In this document: piece after piece, positions 8,434-16,824 of the stretch
How positions within the stretch are numbered: the first letter of the stretch is position 1
How the letters are laid out: every line of letters starts with the position of its first letter
Assembly (NCBI RefSeq): GCF_044762665.1
Contig: NZ_JBIWES010000003.1
Location: 124,001-188,000 of the forward strand
Length of the DNA: 64,000 nucleotides
DNA from: Peribacillus frigoritolerans_B
GTDB lineage: Bacteria > Bacillota > Bacilli > Bacillales > DSM-1321
Reading direction: 5' to 3'
Program-made: the position numbers and the translations under genes
The notes under the pieces: model-generated
What the model saw: only the letters and a program-made list of their open reading frames with translations
Told to the model about the DNA's origin: nothing
Databases searched by the model: none

Positions 8434-9057
8434 TCAAAGTACTCTAGACCCCAGGAATTTATACAATTTAAACAAGGTTAAACTATATGCCGCTCCTAAT
8501 GCAAAACCTGCCAAGATATCAGTTGGAAAGTGAACTTTCATAGCGATCCTGCTGACACAGATCAGGAGAACCATACAAACGAAACCAATTCCCACTGCCC
8601 ATTTCAATGAGTTTCCTTTAATTTCATTCATGATTAAATAAGCAACCATACTGAAGAAAACAAGGCCCACCATTGCGTGGGTACTTGGAAAACTGAAGCC
8701 AGCGGTCTCCATCATATGATTTTCAGGGCGTACTCTTTTAACATGATTTTTTATCCACCCGTTTAATACATCACCCCCGGCAATCCCGATAGAATAGACG
8801 GCCATGGTCCAATAATCCTTCTTAATTATCCACAAATATAGAATACATAGTAAGCTTCCAAAACCAATGAACATGGATTTCCCATGATAGGTAATGTACT
8901 TGAAGAAAGTGAACGAAAAAGTATTTTTACCTACAGAAAAGAGTTCCGCAATATATGTATCGAATGCTAAAGATTTCTCACTCTGGACTTCATTCATCAA
9001 AAAAAAGAATAGCAACAAGCAAAGCGAAACCATAGCAATCCAGGAATATTTATTCAT
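8434..9057 (-). CDS. PAP2-family membrane phosphatase
   Basis: 207-residue integral membrane protein with about six hydrophobic segments, the first at residues 6-22. The three PAP2 motifs are present in order: KRVRPENH (K-x6-RP type), FSFPSTHA (PSGH type with T for G), and SRIAMKVHFPTDILAG (SR-x5-H-x3-D). The family dephosphorylates lipid phosphates such as undecaprenyl pyrophosphate or phosphatidylglycerol phosphate; which one is not clear. GAGGAG lies 11 nt before the ATG. Confidence 0.85.
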   Translation of the reverse strand: MNKYSWIAMVSLCLLLFFFLMNEVQSEKSLAFDTYIAELFSVGKNTFSFTFFKYITYHGKSMFIGFGSLLCILYLWIIKKDYWTMAVYSIGIAGGDVLNGWIKNHVKRVRPENHMMETAGFSFPSTHAMVGLVFFSMVAYLIMNEIKGNSLKWAVGIGFVCMVLLICVSRIAMKVHFPTDILAGFALGAAYSLTLFKLYKFLGSRVL

Positions 9058-9151
9058 TATATATCTCTCTCCTCAAGGTATTTAATTCACTTTGGATTAT
9101 TCAGAATATGATATACTATTTACAATTAATCCAATCATTGGGAGGTGCAAA

Positions 9152-10363
9152 ATGATACAGCGATTACACGATCTTCTAGATGGTTCATATGAAGAAATGG
9201 TTTCCATCAGGCGTTATCTTCATCAACATCCAGAGCTTTCTTTTCAAGAAACCCAAACGGCAGCCTTCATCGCTGAATTTTATGAAAAACATGGAATCGA
9301 ACACCGGACGAATGTAGGCGGCAATGGAGTTATTGCCCAGGTCACCGGCAGTAAGCCTGGTAAAACCGTAGCATTGCGCGCTGATTTCGACGCCTTACCC
9401 ATTCAAGATGAAAAAGAAGTTCACTATAAATCTTCCGTACCCGGGGTAATGCATGCGTGTGGACACGATGGGCATACAGCGACACTCCTTGTCCTTGCAA
9501 AAAATCTGAATGAACTGAAGGATGAGCTCGAAGGTGAATATATATTTATCCACCAGCATGCTGAAGAGTATGCTCCAGGAGGCGCCAAACCGATGATTGA
9601 AGCTGGCTGCCTTGATGGGGTGGATGTAATTTTCGGCACCCATTTATGGGCCACGGTCCCTACCGGAACAGTCCAATACGCTTTTGGACCCCTTATGGCC
9701 GCTGCTGACCGTTTTGAAATCACCATTCAAGGGCAGGGCGGACATGGAGCCCAGCCGCATAAAACCCGTGATGCAATCGTGGTCGGCTCTCAGCTAGTCA
9801 TGGCCCTACAGCAAATCGTAAGCCGCCGCCTTAACCCAATAGATTCTGCAGTCATTACCGTCGGTTCCTTTGTAGCAGATAATGCCTTTAACGTCATTGC
9901 AGATAAGGCAAAAATAATCGGGACCGTCCGCACATTCAAGGAAGATGTCCGTTCATTCATTAACGAAGAAATGAAGCGGATTGTTAAAGGAACCTGCCTA
10001 GCTGCGGACTGCACCTATGAATATCAATACTTTCAAGGTTATCCAGCTGTTATTCCACATGTTGAGGAAACTAAATTCCTCATCGAGAGCACTGAGTCCG
10101 TCAAGGAAGTTTTAATTACAGAGGAAATTGACCCGGATATGACAGGTGAAGATTTTTCTTATTATTTACAAAATGTAAAAGGTACATTCTTCTTTACGGG
10201 AGCCAGGCCAAAAAATGAACATACATATCCACATCATCATCCTTTGTTTGACATTGATGAAAAAGCGATGCTCATTGCAGCCAAAATATTAGGCACTGCA
10301 GCGGTGACCTATCACAATAAGAAACAATCATCTCAAAAGGTGAATGAATCTTTATTGCGGTAA
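9152..10363 (+). CDS. yhaA: M20-family amidohydrolase (YhaA-like)
   Basis: 403-residue metal-dependent amidohydrolase of the M20D group (aminoacylase/hippurate hydrolase-like). Visible are RYLHQHPELSFQE near residue 21, the metal site MHACGHDGHTA near 98, the HQHAEEYAPGGAKPMIEAG segment with the catalytic glutamate, and the C-terminal TGEDFSYYLQ and PHHHPLFDID segments. The start at 9152 has GGAGG 6 nt upstream; a GTG- or ATG-initiated longer form from 9092 has no such site. B. subtilis has yhaA at this place beside ecsC. Substrate unknown. Confidence 0.82.
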   Translation: MIQRLHDLLDGSYEEMVSIRRYLHQHPELSFQETQTAAFIAEFYEKHGIEHRTNVGGNGVIAQVTGSKPGKTVALRADFDALPIQDEKEVHYKSSVPGVMHACGHDGHTATLLVLAKNLNELKDELEGEYIFIHQHAEEYAPGGAKPMIEAGCLDGVDVIFGTHLWATVPTGTVQYAFGPLMAAADRFEITIQGQGGHGAQPHKTRDAIVVGSQLVMALQQIVSRRLNPIDSAVITVGSFVADNAFNVIADKAKIIGTVRTFKEDVRSFINEEMKRIVKGTCLAADCTYEYQYFQGYPAVIPHVEETKFLIESTESVKEVLITEEIDPDMTGEDFSYYLQNVKGTFFFTGARPKNEHTYPHHHPLFDIDEKAMLIAAKILGTAAVTYHNKKQSSQKVNESLLR

Positions 10364-10368
10364 TGGTA

Positions 10369-10393
10369 AAGGGACGGGTTATCCCCGTCCCTT
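10369..10393. terminator. Shared terminator between yhaA and ecsC
   Basis: 10-bp stem AAGGGACGGG / CCCGTCCCTT between convergent genes. It overlaps the ecsC stop codon, and the T tract is weak on both strands. Confidence 0.6.
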
Positions 10394-11099
10394 ACTGTTT
10401 AAGAAGTCTGATTCGGTAACAATGGACAGCCGTCTCCCCAAGATGTTCCAACAAATGATGGTTCGCATATCCACCGACAGCTGCCCCAAAACCTGGAACG
10501 AGCTGAAACATTTTGATGACATCGATGTGATCGCGATATTCCTGCTGAAATTCTTGCCAGTCTATTTCCGGACATTTCCCTGAATCCCATTCCTCTATTA
10601 CCCGTAATGTTTCCAATTTCTTCTCCTCGCTGGAAAATGCCATCTGGAAGATATGAAGAATGAACAATCGTTCCTCATATTTATTTGGATCGAAACCGTA
10701 TAGACGGGATAGTTCAAATAATAATTTCATCTTGATGCTAAGCAGTAATGGGAAATCAGCCAATCCAATTAAAAGCCCTGCCGCTCCGGTTCCCACACCT
10801 TCTATAACCGCCGTTTTCCGATATGCTGTTACAGTTTCCGCAACCCACTCTTCCTTTTGCTGCAAGGTTAATAGCACTACATTTTTTTCTTTAGACATAT
10901 ATTTAGAACCTGATAATACGGCCTCTATCATCCCTTTAATACTATCAGTAATCACTTTGTGCACTCGGTCTGGAATATAACTATTCAATTTGATTTGCGC
11001 CTTTTTGGACATCCGCTCAAGCCTGCCGGATTTCTTGGCTACTTTCTTTTTCCATGATACTAGTTCAGATAATGCCTTTTGTTCATATTCATCCATCAT
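10392..11099 (-). CDS. ecsC: EcsC family protein
   Basis: 235-residue EcsC-domain protein, third gene of the ecs locus. It has a basic N terminus, then amphipathic and hydrophobic segments (GVGTGAAGLLIGLADFPLLLSIKMKLLFELSRLYGFD, about residues 99-137) and a C-terminal glycine-rich stretch VPGFGAAVGGYANHHLL. EcsC is not needed for the EcsAB effects described in B. subtilis and its role is unclear. A terminator-like hairpin separates it from ecsB, so it may be expressed at a lower level or independently. Confidence 0.85.
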   Translation of the reverse strand: MMDEYEQKALSELVSWKKKVAKKSGRLERMSKKAQIKLNSYIPDRVHKVITDSIKGMIEAVLSGSKYMSKEKNVVLLTLQQKEEWVAETVTAYRKTAVIEGVGTGAAGLLIGLADFPLLLSIKMKLLFELSRLYGFDPNKYEERLFILHIFQMAFSSEEKKLETLRVIEEWDSGKCPEIDWQEFQQEYRDHIDVIKMFQLVPGFGAAVGGYANHHLLEHLGETAVHCYRIRLLKQ

Positions 11100-11165
11100 T
11101 TAACACCTCCGTTAAATATGTATATACCCCCTATGAGGCTTTTAGTTTCAATTTTCATTTCTTAA

Positions 11166-11197
11166 AAGAAAAAGCTGATTTTATGAAAAATCAGCTT
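11166..11197 (-). terminator. Hairpin between ecsB and ecsC
   Basis: Minus strand: 11-bp stem AAGCTGATTTT / AAAATCAGCTT with a T-rich tail directly after the ecsB stop. Confidence 0.75.
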
Positions 11198-11200
11198 CGC

Positions 11201-12409
11201 TTAAAAGTTTTTAATTTTCTTTGCTGCATAAATTTTAAAACCGAATATGAAAACAAGCCCCATTGCCAAGGCGGCTAAAGCGGACATCCATTCCCCTTTC
11301 ACTAACAGGACCAAACTGAAGACAAGGTCCTCAAATAATAGGAAATAGGAAATTAGCTTTATGACTGCAGATTCTCTCATTTTTGCTGGCAATGGATACA
11401 ATGAGACCCATACTTTCCATTCATGTGCCTTCCAAACCGGCAGCAGTTGCAGGGCTGTCATGAATAGGAACATGAACGTAACAATCAAATGTGCCCATAT
11501 GTTAGTGAATACACTTAAAATCACGGAGCCCATGATCGTTAAACGAAAACAAAGTCCCACATAATCATTGGATCGCAGCAGTGTACGGGCGTAAAGATAG
11601 GTATAAGTTGATTTATCACCATACGGAATGAGTGATAATAGCCAGTCCATCCATTTCCTTCTCGCTACTTTCCCTTTCAAATGAGGAACATCAGTGAACA
11701 TGTTCGCTATTCGATAGAAAGAATTCATCCGTTTGTTTTCCAGTTCCACCAGCCGTTCCCACTTCAGCACGAAACCTTTAGTTGCGCTTCGGTAATACAT
11801 GTAAAGTGCTAACAATAATAAGAAGGTTATAAGTGCAAACAGTATATTTGCACTTGAACAGATGAAATAAAGAATCACTCCATTAAGTAAAAAGCGGATG
11901 AGAGAGTCCCAATGGCTTACTGATGTATCCTGATATTTCAATACCAGCCAGCGCATGGTTAAATTCAAAAACTTCAAAATAAGCAAAACGACCAGGATGA
12001 TTCCAAGGTCCTTACCTCCTGCACCCGTAACCTTCGAATACATCGGTATCGATGCAATCAGGACAACCAGAAGAATAAAGCTTTGCATGACCCAACTTAA
12101 TATCAATGAATTCTTGAAATAGCTTCTCAACTTCGTTTCAAGCGGAAGCAGGAATACCGTATCAGGTTCTTTCAAGAATGTATTTATCGGGCTTCTGGTT
12201 ACAATGATCGATAACACAAAGGCCATGATCAATTCAGCCGGGAAATCACTGTTTAACGTCTTCACCCAATCACTGTAATAATAAGCCAACCCACCAAGAA
12301 CCAATACCATGACAAAAACAAGATGGCCATTAAAGATATAACGAAGATATTTTTGCGTTTCATTTATATAGCCTAAATATCTTTCCTTCCAGAGATTTTG
12401 ACTATTCAT
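11201..12409 (-). CDS. ecsB: ABC transporter membrane protein EcsB
   Basis: 402-residue polytopic membrane protein with several hydrophobic segments (starting with FNGHLVFVMVLVLGGLAYYY). It is the permease partner of EcsA. In B. subtilis ecs mutants are affected in protein secretion, competence and regulated intramembrane proteolysis by RasP, and the Ecs complex has been linked to export of peptide fragments. Its start overlaps the ecsA stop by 8 bp, which suggests translational coupling. Confidence 0.9.
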   Translation of the reverse strand: MNSQNLWKERYLGYINETQKYLRYIFNGHLVFVMVLVLGGLAYYYSDWVKTLNSDFPAELIMAFVLSIIVTRSPINTFLKEPDTVFLLPLETKLRSYFKNSLILSWVMQSFILLVVLIASIPMYSKVTGAGGKDLGIILVVLLILKFLNLTMRWLVLKYQDTSVSHWDSLIRFLLNGVILYFICSSANILFALITFLLLLALYMYYRSATKGFVLKWERLVELENKRMNSFYRIANMFTDVPHLKGKVARRKWMDWLLSLIPYGDKSTYTYLYARTLLRSNDYVGLCFRLTIMGSVILSVFTNIWAHLIVTFMFLFMTALQLLPVWKAHEWKVWVSLYPLPAKMRESAVIKLISYFLLFEDLVFSLVLLVKGEWMSALAALAMGLVFIFGFKIYAAKKIKNF

Positions 12410-13145
12410 GACCGATTTCTTCTTTCGTCAATTGGATATATAAATCGTCCAGAGTTGCCCCTGGCATGGAAAATTGTTGACGAAGCTGCTCAAGATCGCC
12501 TTTCGCCCGAATCTCACCATTATGCAGTATGATGAAAGAATCACAATACCTCTCAGCTGTCGCCAGTATGTGTGTAGACATTAAAATTCCCGCTCCGCTC
12601 TCTTTCATCTTCCTCATCAAATCAAGCAGGGATTGAATGCCTAGGGGATCAAGACCTACGAAGGGTTCATCGACGATATATAAAGACGGCTGTACTAAAA
12701 AGGCGCACATTATCATCACCTTTTGCTTCATTCCCTTTGAAAAATGGGCCGGGAACCATTTAAGCCTTTTCTCCATATGGAATTCCTTTAACAGAACGTC
12801 CATCCTTTCTTTATATGTGGCTTCCTCCAAACCATGTGCCATGGCTGTAAGCTTTAAATGCTCCTCAAGTGTAAGCTCATCATACAAAATTGGCGTTTCT
12901 GGAACATAAGTGAATTGTTTTCGATATGTATCCGGGTCCTGGGCAAGTGTTTTACCATGAATCGAGACGCTTCCGCCTTTCGGCTCCATGAGTCCGATGA
13001 TATGTTTAATCGTCGTACTTTTCCCAGCCCCGTTAAGCCCAATTAACCCAACTAGCTCATTTGGCTGAATGTCAAAACTTATTCCTTTTAAAACGGGCGT
13101 TTTCGTGTATCCGCCCACTAATTGCTTTATTTCCAATAAGGACAT
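12402..13145 (-). CDS. ecsA: ABC transporter ATP-binding protein EcsA
   Basis: 247-residue ABC ATPase. Walker A is LNGAGKST near residue 37, the signature is HFSKGMKQKVMI near 134, Walker B is LYIVDEPFVGLDP near 155, and the switch histidine is in MSTHILATAE. SD AAAGGATCG precedes the ATG. It forms the Ecs transporter with EcsB. The divergent neighbour hit is 650 bp away, further than two simple promoters need. Confidence 0.93.
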   Translation of the reverse strand: MSLLEIKQLVGGYTKTPVLKGISFDIQPNELVGLIGLNGAGKSTTIKHIIGLMEPKGGSVSIHGKTLAQDPDTYRKQFTYVPETPILYDELTLEEHLKLTAMAHGLEEATYKERMDVLLKEFHMEKRLKWFPAHFSKGMKQKVMIMCAFLVQPSLYIVDEPFVGLDPLGIQSLLDLMRKMKESGAGILMSTHILATAERYCDSFIILHNGEIRAKGDLEQLRQQFSMPGATLDDLYIQLTKEEIGHE

Positions 13146-13181
13146 ATAAACGATCCTTTCTATATAGAGGTTCTTATTTCC

Positions 13182-13190
13182 ATTTTATCA
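13182..13190 (-). promoter_or_regulatory. Candidate ecsA promoter, extended -10
   Basis: Minus strand TGaTAAAAT resembles an extended -10 box 37-45 bp before the ecsA start. No good -35 was seen. Confidence 0.4.
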
Positions 13191-13310
13191 AATTCTCCTG
13201 CTTTTATATAGTCGAGTGTTCCCGGAACTAAATTTCCATAAATAACTAATTATATTTTCCCAGCTTGTTGGTCATCATAAATAAGGAAGAAGGGGTTAGT
13301 CATTACGTGT

Positions 13311-13432
13311 GATTCACATCATATTGTAAATGAGGTGTCAGTTAAAGACGTATTACACTGAATTACCCATAAGTTTTATTACAAATGATTTACATCATAT
13401 TGTAAATGAGGTGTCAGTTAAAGACGTATTAC
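13311..13432 (+). repeat. Tandem 76-bp duplication in ecsA-hit gap
   Basis: Two 46-bp copies, 13311-13356 and 13387-13432, differ at one base and lie 76 bp apart; weaker similarity continues after each. Each contains a dyad, TTTACA-N6-TGTAAA in copy 2 and TTCACA-N6-TGTAAA in copy 1. A degenerate third copy (ACTACAATGTAGATGAGGTG) begins near 13615. Further on, AGGAGATGGTT occurs twice (near 13474 and 13563), each followed by a TTG that opens a very short ORF of 18 or 8 codons. No recognisable gene occupies this 13146-13800 gap. Confidence 0.85.
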
Positions 13433-13694
13433 TGAATTAAACCAGAAGCTTCATAAAAAAATCGTTTCGAGCAAGGAGATGGTTCTCTTGCACGTAAAAG
13501 CAGAAAAATCATTCAATAATTATCAATTATGCTTTGAAAGTTGATGAAACTTTAAAGATATAGGAGATGGTTGCTTTGAATGGAAAATCTCTAATCAGAT
13601 AATAACCGTATTTTACTACAATGTAGATGAGGTGTTTGTCGCAGAGAATTTATGCTAATGCGAATTTTGAAGCAAAACCCCCTTTTTCGACAGG

Positions 13695-13725
13695 CAGGGT
13701 GCAACTTATGTTGCATCCTGTTTTT
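13695..13725 (+). terminator. Plus-strand terminator upstream of hit
   Basis: 11-bp stem CAGGGTGCAAC / GTTGCATCCTG (one G-U) with loop TTAT and then TTTTT. It points along the plus strand, although the nearest annotated plus-strand gene is downstream, so it must end a transcript that starts between ecsA and this point. Confidence 0.85.
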
Positions 13726-13802
13726 ATGATTTTTCCTTTTCTCAAAGATTCAAGCTATGGTACGATTAACCAAATACATTAACTTTTAAAGGAGCGTTTT
13801 TA

Positions 13803-14225
13803 ATGAGTGATTGCATTTTTTGCAAAATAATCGATGGGGAAATTCCAAGTAGTAAAGTTTTCGAAAATGAACATGTATTGGCCTTTCTCGATATCAGTCA
13901 AGTAACAAAAGGCCATACGCTGGTAATACCTAAAGTACATAAGGAAAACCTTTATGAGTTGACACCTGAGATCGCCAAGAAACTCTTTGAAGTGGTGCCG
14001 GAAATTGCCCGCGCCATGAAGCAGGAATTCCAACCTGTAGGCCTGAACCTTTTAAATAATAACGGTGAAGCTGCAGGACAGTCCGTTTTCCATTTTCATA
14101 TGCATTTAATTCCTCGGCATGGGAAAGGTGACGGCTTTGGTGCTGTTTGGAAAACCAATACCAGCGACTATACACCAGATGACCTGAAACAAATCGCTGA
14201 CTCCATTGCACAGCATTTAAAATGA
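13803..14225 (+). CDS. hit: HIT family nucleotide hydrolase
   Basis: 140-residue histidine-triad protein (HINT-like). The N terminus CIFCKIIDGEIPSSKVF carries the CxxC pair common in bacterial members, and the active site HFHMHLIPR lies near residue 99. HIT proteins hydrolyse purine nucleotide phosphoramidates and related adenylates; the physiological substrate in Bacillus is unknown. GGAGCG precedes the ATG. It is divergent from ecsAB as in B. subtilis. Confidence 0.93.
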   Translation: MSDCIFCKIIDGEIPSSKVFENEHVLAFLDISQVTKGHTLVIPKVHKENLYELTPEIAKKLFEVVPEIARAMKQEFQPVGLNLLNNNGEAAGQSVFHFHMHLIPRHGKGDGFGAVWKTNTSDYTPDDLKQIADSIAQHLK

Positions 14226-14325
14226 GACTGTAATGGCCTGTGAAGAAGGTTTCTTTCTCCTTTCCAATCGGCAATTGAACTTTGACTGAACGCTGGTTGC
14301 ATGAAAAAAACAATGATCCCGATTT

Positions 14326-14356
14326 GGTCCTCACTTTAAAGTGCAGGACCTTTTTT
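14326..14356 (+). terminator. Terminator of hit
   Basis: GGTCCT-CACTTT / AAAGTG-C-AGGACC stem with one bulged base, followed by six T. Confidence 0.8.
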
Positions 14357-14411
14357 ACATTGGCCTAACATTAAAATGGATTGTCACTTAAAATTCTAAA
14401 TTTTCCTCCTA

Positions 14412-14440
14412 TTGATTTTAGTTTTCTGGTAGGATATATG
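14412..14440 (+). promoter_or_regulatory. Sigma-A promoter of serC
   Basis: -35 TTGATT (14412-14417), 17-bp spacer, -10 TATATG (14435-14440), about 47 bp before the serC start. Confidence 0.6.
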
Positions 14441-14486
14441 AATAGTCTCAAATACTTTATCACATAGTCGTATAGGAGGAAAAAAA

Positions 14487-15590
14487 TTGAAACGTGCACG
14501 CAATTTTAACGCTGGGCCAGCCGCCCTTCCCTTAGAAGTTTTACAAAGAGCTCAAAACGAATGGTTGAATATTGAGGATTCCGGTATGTCCGTCATGGAA
14601 TTAAGCCATAGAAGTTCGGAATTCGAAAAAATTCATAACCATGCCATTCAATCATTAAAAGACCTTATGGAAATTCCTGAAAATTATGAAGTTCTCCTGC
14701 TGCAAGGAGGAGCAAGTCTACAATTTTCCATGATTCCCATGAACATTTTGAAAGATGGAAAAAGGGCAGATTATGTACTCACTGGTTCTTGGTCGGAAAA
14801 AGCATTAAAAGAAGCCAAAAAGGTTGGTGAAACGGCCGTAGTCGCTTCATCCAAAGATGAAAAATATACGTTCATCCCTAAAGTCGAAGACATCCAATTG
14901 AATGATGATGCTGCATATCTTCATATCACAAGCAATAATACGATTTACGGAACACAGTGGAAGGATTTCCCGGAAACGGGCAACATTCCTTTAGTAGCCG
15001 ATATGTCAAGTGATATTCTCAGCAAAAAGATTGATATTAGTAAATTCGGCATCATCTATGCAGGTGCACAAAAGAATCTAGGTCCATCAGGTATCACGGT
15101 CGTTATCATCCGTAAAGATTTAATAACGGATAATGACAAAATCCCATCCATGATGAACTACTCTATCCATTCAAAAAATGATTCTTTATACAACACCCCT
15201 CCGACATTGGCCATTTACTTATTGTCCCTTGTGTTGGATTGGGCAAAAGAACAGGGCGGCGTGGAAAAGATTGCTGAAGTCAATGAAGAAAAAGCAAAAG
15301 TCATTTACGATGCCATCGACGGCAGTGATGGTTTTTATAAAGGTCATGCCCTGCCGGACAGCCGTTCATTAATGAATGTAACGTTCACGCTTCCGTCTGA
15401 AGAAGCTGAAGTACAATTCCTTAAAGAAGTGAAGCAAGCCGGATTCGTAGGACTGAACGGTCACCGTTCCATCGGCGGCTGCAGAGCATCCATCTATAAT
15501 GCGGTCCCTCTATCCCATTGCCAGGACCTTGCTGATTTCATGAAGAAATTCCAAGAATCGTATAAAGCGAAGGAAGCTCAAACCCTTTAA
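14487..15590 (+). CDS. serC: Phosphoserine aminotransferase
   Basis: 367-residue PLP enzyme converting 3-phosphohydroxypyruvate to phosphoserine in serine biosynthesis. It has the typical N terminus NFNAGPAALPLEVL, the PLP-lysine motif AGAQKNLGPSG near residue 195, and the C-terminal GHRSIGGCRASIYNA that contacts phosphate. Translation starts at TTG with a perfect GGAGG 7 nt upstream; no ATG is better placed. In B. subtilis serC is also in this block. Confidence 0.95.
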   Translation: MKRARNFNAGPAALPLEVLQRAQNEWLNIEDSGMSVMELSHRSSEFEKIHNHAIQSLKDLMEIPENYEVLLLQGGASLQFSMIPMNILKDGKRADYVLTGSWSEKALKEAKKVGETAVVASSKDEKYTFIPKVEDIQLNDDAAYLHITSNNTIYGTQWKDFPETGNIPLVADMSSDILSKKIDISKFGIIYAGAQKNLGPSGITVVIIRKDLITDNDKIPSMMNYSIHSKNDSLYNTPPTLAIYLLSLVLDWAKEQGGVEKIAEVNEEKAKVIYDAIDGSDGFYKGHALPDSRSLMNVTFTLPSEEAEVQFLKEVKQAGFVGLNGHRSIGGCRASIYNAVPLSHCQDLADFMKKFQESYKAKEAQTL

Positions 15591-15626
15591 ATCAAACAAA
15601 TATAACTTCTAAAAAAATAGGTCTTA

Positions 15627-15635
15627 TGATATACT
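15627..15635 (+). promoter_or_regulatory. Extended -10 promoter of trpP
   Basis: TGaTATACT resembles an extended -10. The predicted transcript would start near 15642 and carry a leader with a hairpin (TTCTTGCAACA / TGTTGAAGAA) ahead of the TRAP triplets. Confidence 0.55.
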
Positions 15636-15685
15636 ATTTTAAACTTCTTGCAACAGGCAATAGTGCATTGTTGAAGAAAAGCTGT

Positions 15686-15713
15686 TAGTTGAGATGAGAA
15701 TAGGAGAGATGAG
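15686..15713 (+). promoter_or_regulatory. TRAP (MtrB) binding site over trpP start
   Basis: Six triplets TAG, GAG, GAG, TAG, GAG, GAG begin at 15686, 15691, 15696, 15701, 15706 and 15711, each separated by exactly two bases, ending three bases before the trpP ATG. They include the GGAGAG ribosome binding site. TRAP charged with tryptophan binds (G/U)AG repeats with 2-nt spacers, so it should block trpP translation directly, as known for B. subtilis trpP. Confidence 0.9.
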
Positions 15714-15716
15714 TAA

Positions 15717-16235
15717 ATGAAAACGAAAACCCTTGTGTCACTGTCCCTATTAATCGGGATTGGGGCTGCCCTGCATTTTATCGTACCTGGATTCTTCCTT
15801 GGCATGAAACCGGATATGATGCTGTTAATGATGTTTTTGGCGATTACCCTGTTTCCCGCGAAGAAGAATGTATTCATTGTCGCCCTGGCAGCAGGAGCCA
15901 TCTCTGCCATGACAACTACATTTCCAGGAGGACAGATCCCAAATATCATAGACAAATTGGCAACAGCCTTTCTGTTTTACCTTTTATTCATCAGTCTTAA
16001 GAAGTTTTCAACATCCGTTGTCACCGTTAGTATCTTGACTGCCGTTGGAACAATGATTTCCGGCGCTGTCTTCCTTGGTTCGGCTTATTATATCGTTTCC
16101 CTTCCAGGGCCTTTCGTTGCACTTTTCGGCGCTGTTGTACTTCCTGCCGTGCTTTTAAATACAGTTGCGATGGTCATCATTTATCCAATCGTGAACGGCA
16201 TCGTTAGAAAATCAAATATACCCATTAATGCTTAA
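15717..16235 (+). CDS. trpP: Tryptophan transporter TrpP
   Basis: 172-residue membrane protein with about five hydrophobic segments, beginning TLVSLSLLIGIGAALHFIVPG. It matches TrpP (YhaG), the putative tryptophan uptake protein located next to serC in B. subtilis. Its start codon lies directly behind a series of TRAP-binding triplets, independent support for a role in tryptophan supply. A strong terminator follows. Confidence 0.9.
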   Translation: MKTKTLVSLSLLIGIGAALHFIVPGFFLGMKPDMMLLMMFLAITLFPAKKNVFIVALAAGAISAMTTTFPGGQIPNIIDKLATAFLFYLLFISLKKFSTSVVTVSILTAVGTMISGAVFLGSAYYIVSLPGPFVALFGAVVLPAVLLNTVAMVIIYPIVNGIVRKSNIPINA

Positions 16236-16255
16236 GCAGCAGGATCATCATACCT

Positions 16256-16288
16256 AAAAAAGCACCGGAAACTCCGGTGCTTTTTTTT
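16256..16288 (+). terminator. Terminator of trpP
   Basis: 9-bp stem AAGCACCGG / CCGGTGCTT with eight T behind it. Confidence 0.9.
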
Positions 16289-16334
16289 CCAATCATATGA
16301 ATCTGGAATTCTAGCAAGAATCATCCTCCAATGG

Positions 16335-16514
16335 TCAATGAATCAATATCCACATAAACCAAATGAAAAGCAGTAAAACCCCAGGGAGACCCATGGCGAA
16401 GGCTCTAGCCTGGAGTACCCTCCTTGGCGGATAGATGCCAGGAGTTTTTGCTAGCCTTAGAAAATACCCCATTCCGCACAGGCATACCAGGCCTAATAAA
16501 AAAAGGATTTTCAT
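16335..16514 (-). CDS. Small two-span membrane protein
   Basis: 59 residues with two hydrophobic segments (ILFLLGLVCLCGMGYF and GLPGVLLLFIWFMWILI) around a basic loop with RLAKTPGIYPPRR. The ATG at 16514 has GGTGGG 6 nt upstream; a longer form from 16538 lacks one. I do not recognise the family. The clear ribosome binding site and typical membrane-protein composition make it likely to be real. Confidence 0.55.
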   Translation of the reverse strand: MKILFLLGLVCLCGMGYFLRLAKTPGIYPPRRVLQARAFAMGLPGVLLLFIWFMWILIH

Positions 16515-16824
16515 TATTAACCCACCAGTGCCATCCATGTTCCGACAGCTTGTTTTTATTATCTATATGCAGCTCTCCCCTTTATATGAAACATTATTAA
16601 TAAAGCTTCAAGTTATTTTTAAATATTATATATTTACTCTCTAAGTTTAAAAAAATATTTTTGTGATATAAAGATAAAATGGTCGATTCTCTTCCATAAG
16701 GATGAAAATTATGGTATTTTGATATCAATAGTATTTCTCTCCCTATTTATCATTATTTCCAATTGATGCAGCAGGGATTCAGACCATGGAAAGCGAAAAC
16801 ATATTATAAAATGAGGTGATCCTA
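16515..16824. other. Intergenic region before yhaH
   Basis: About 310 bp, AT-rich, containing several TTATTAATA and TAAAT tracts. I see no small gene, terminator or recognised operator, and no convincing sigma-A or sigma-B promoter for yhaH. Confidence 0.5.

Noticed and set aside
13311..13432. CRISPR array
   Set aside because: Only two 46-bp copies with a 30-bp interval that itself shows repeat similarity; no cas genes and no third spacer.
13331..13440. 36-codon ORF spanning both copies of the ecsA-hit duplication (ATG at 13330 to TAA at 13440)
   Set aside because: No ribosome binding site; it exists only because the duplication is read through, and the repeated part is in different frames in the two copies.
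14357..14486. T-box or riboswitch before serC
   Set aside because: The 130-bp leader lacks the T-box AGGGTGGNACCGCG element and any S-box core; it contains a simple promoter and ribosome site.
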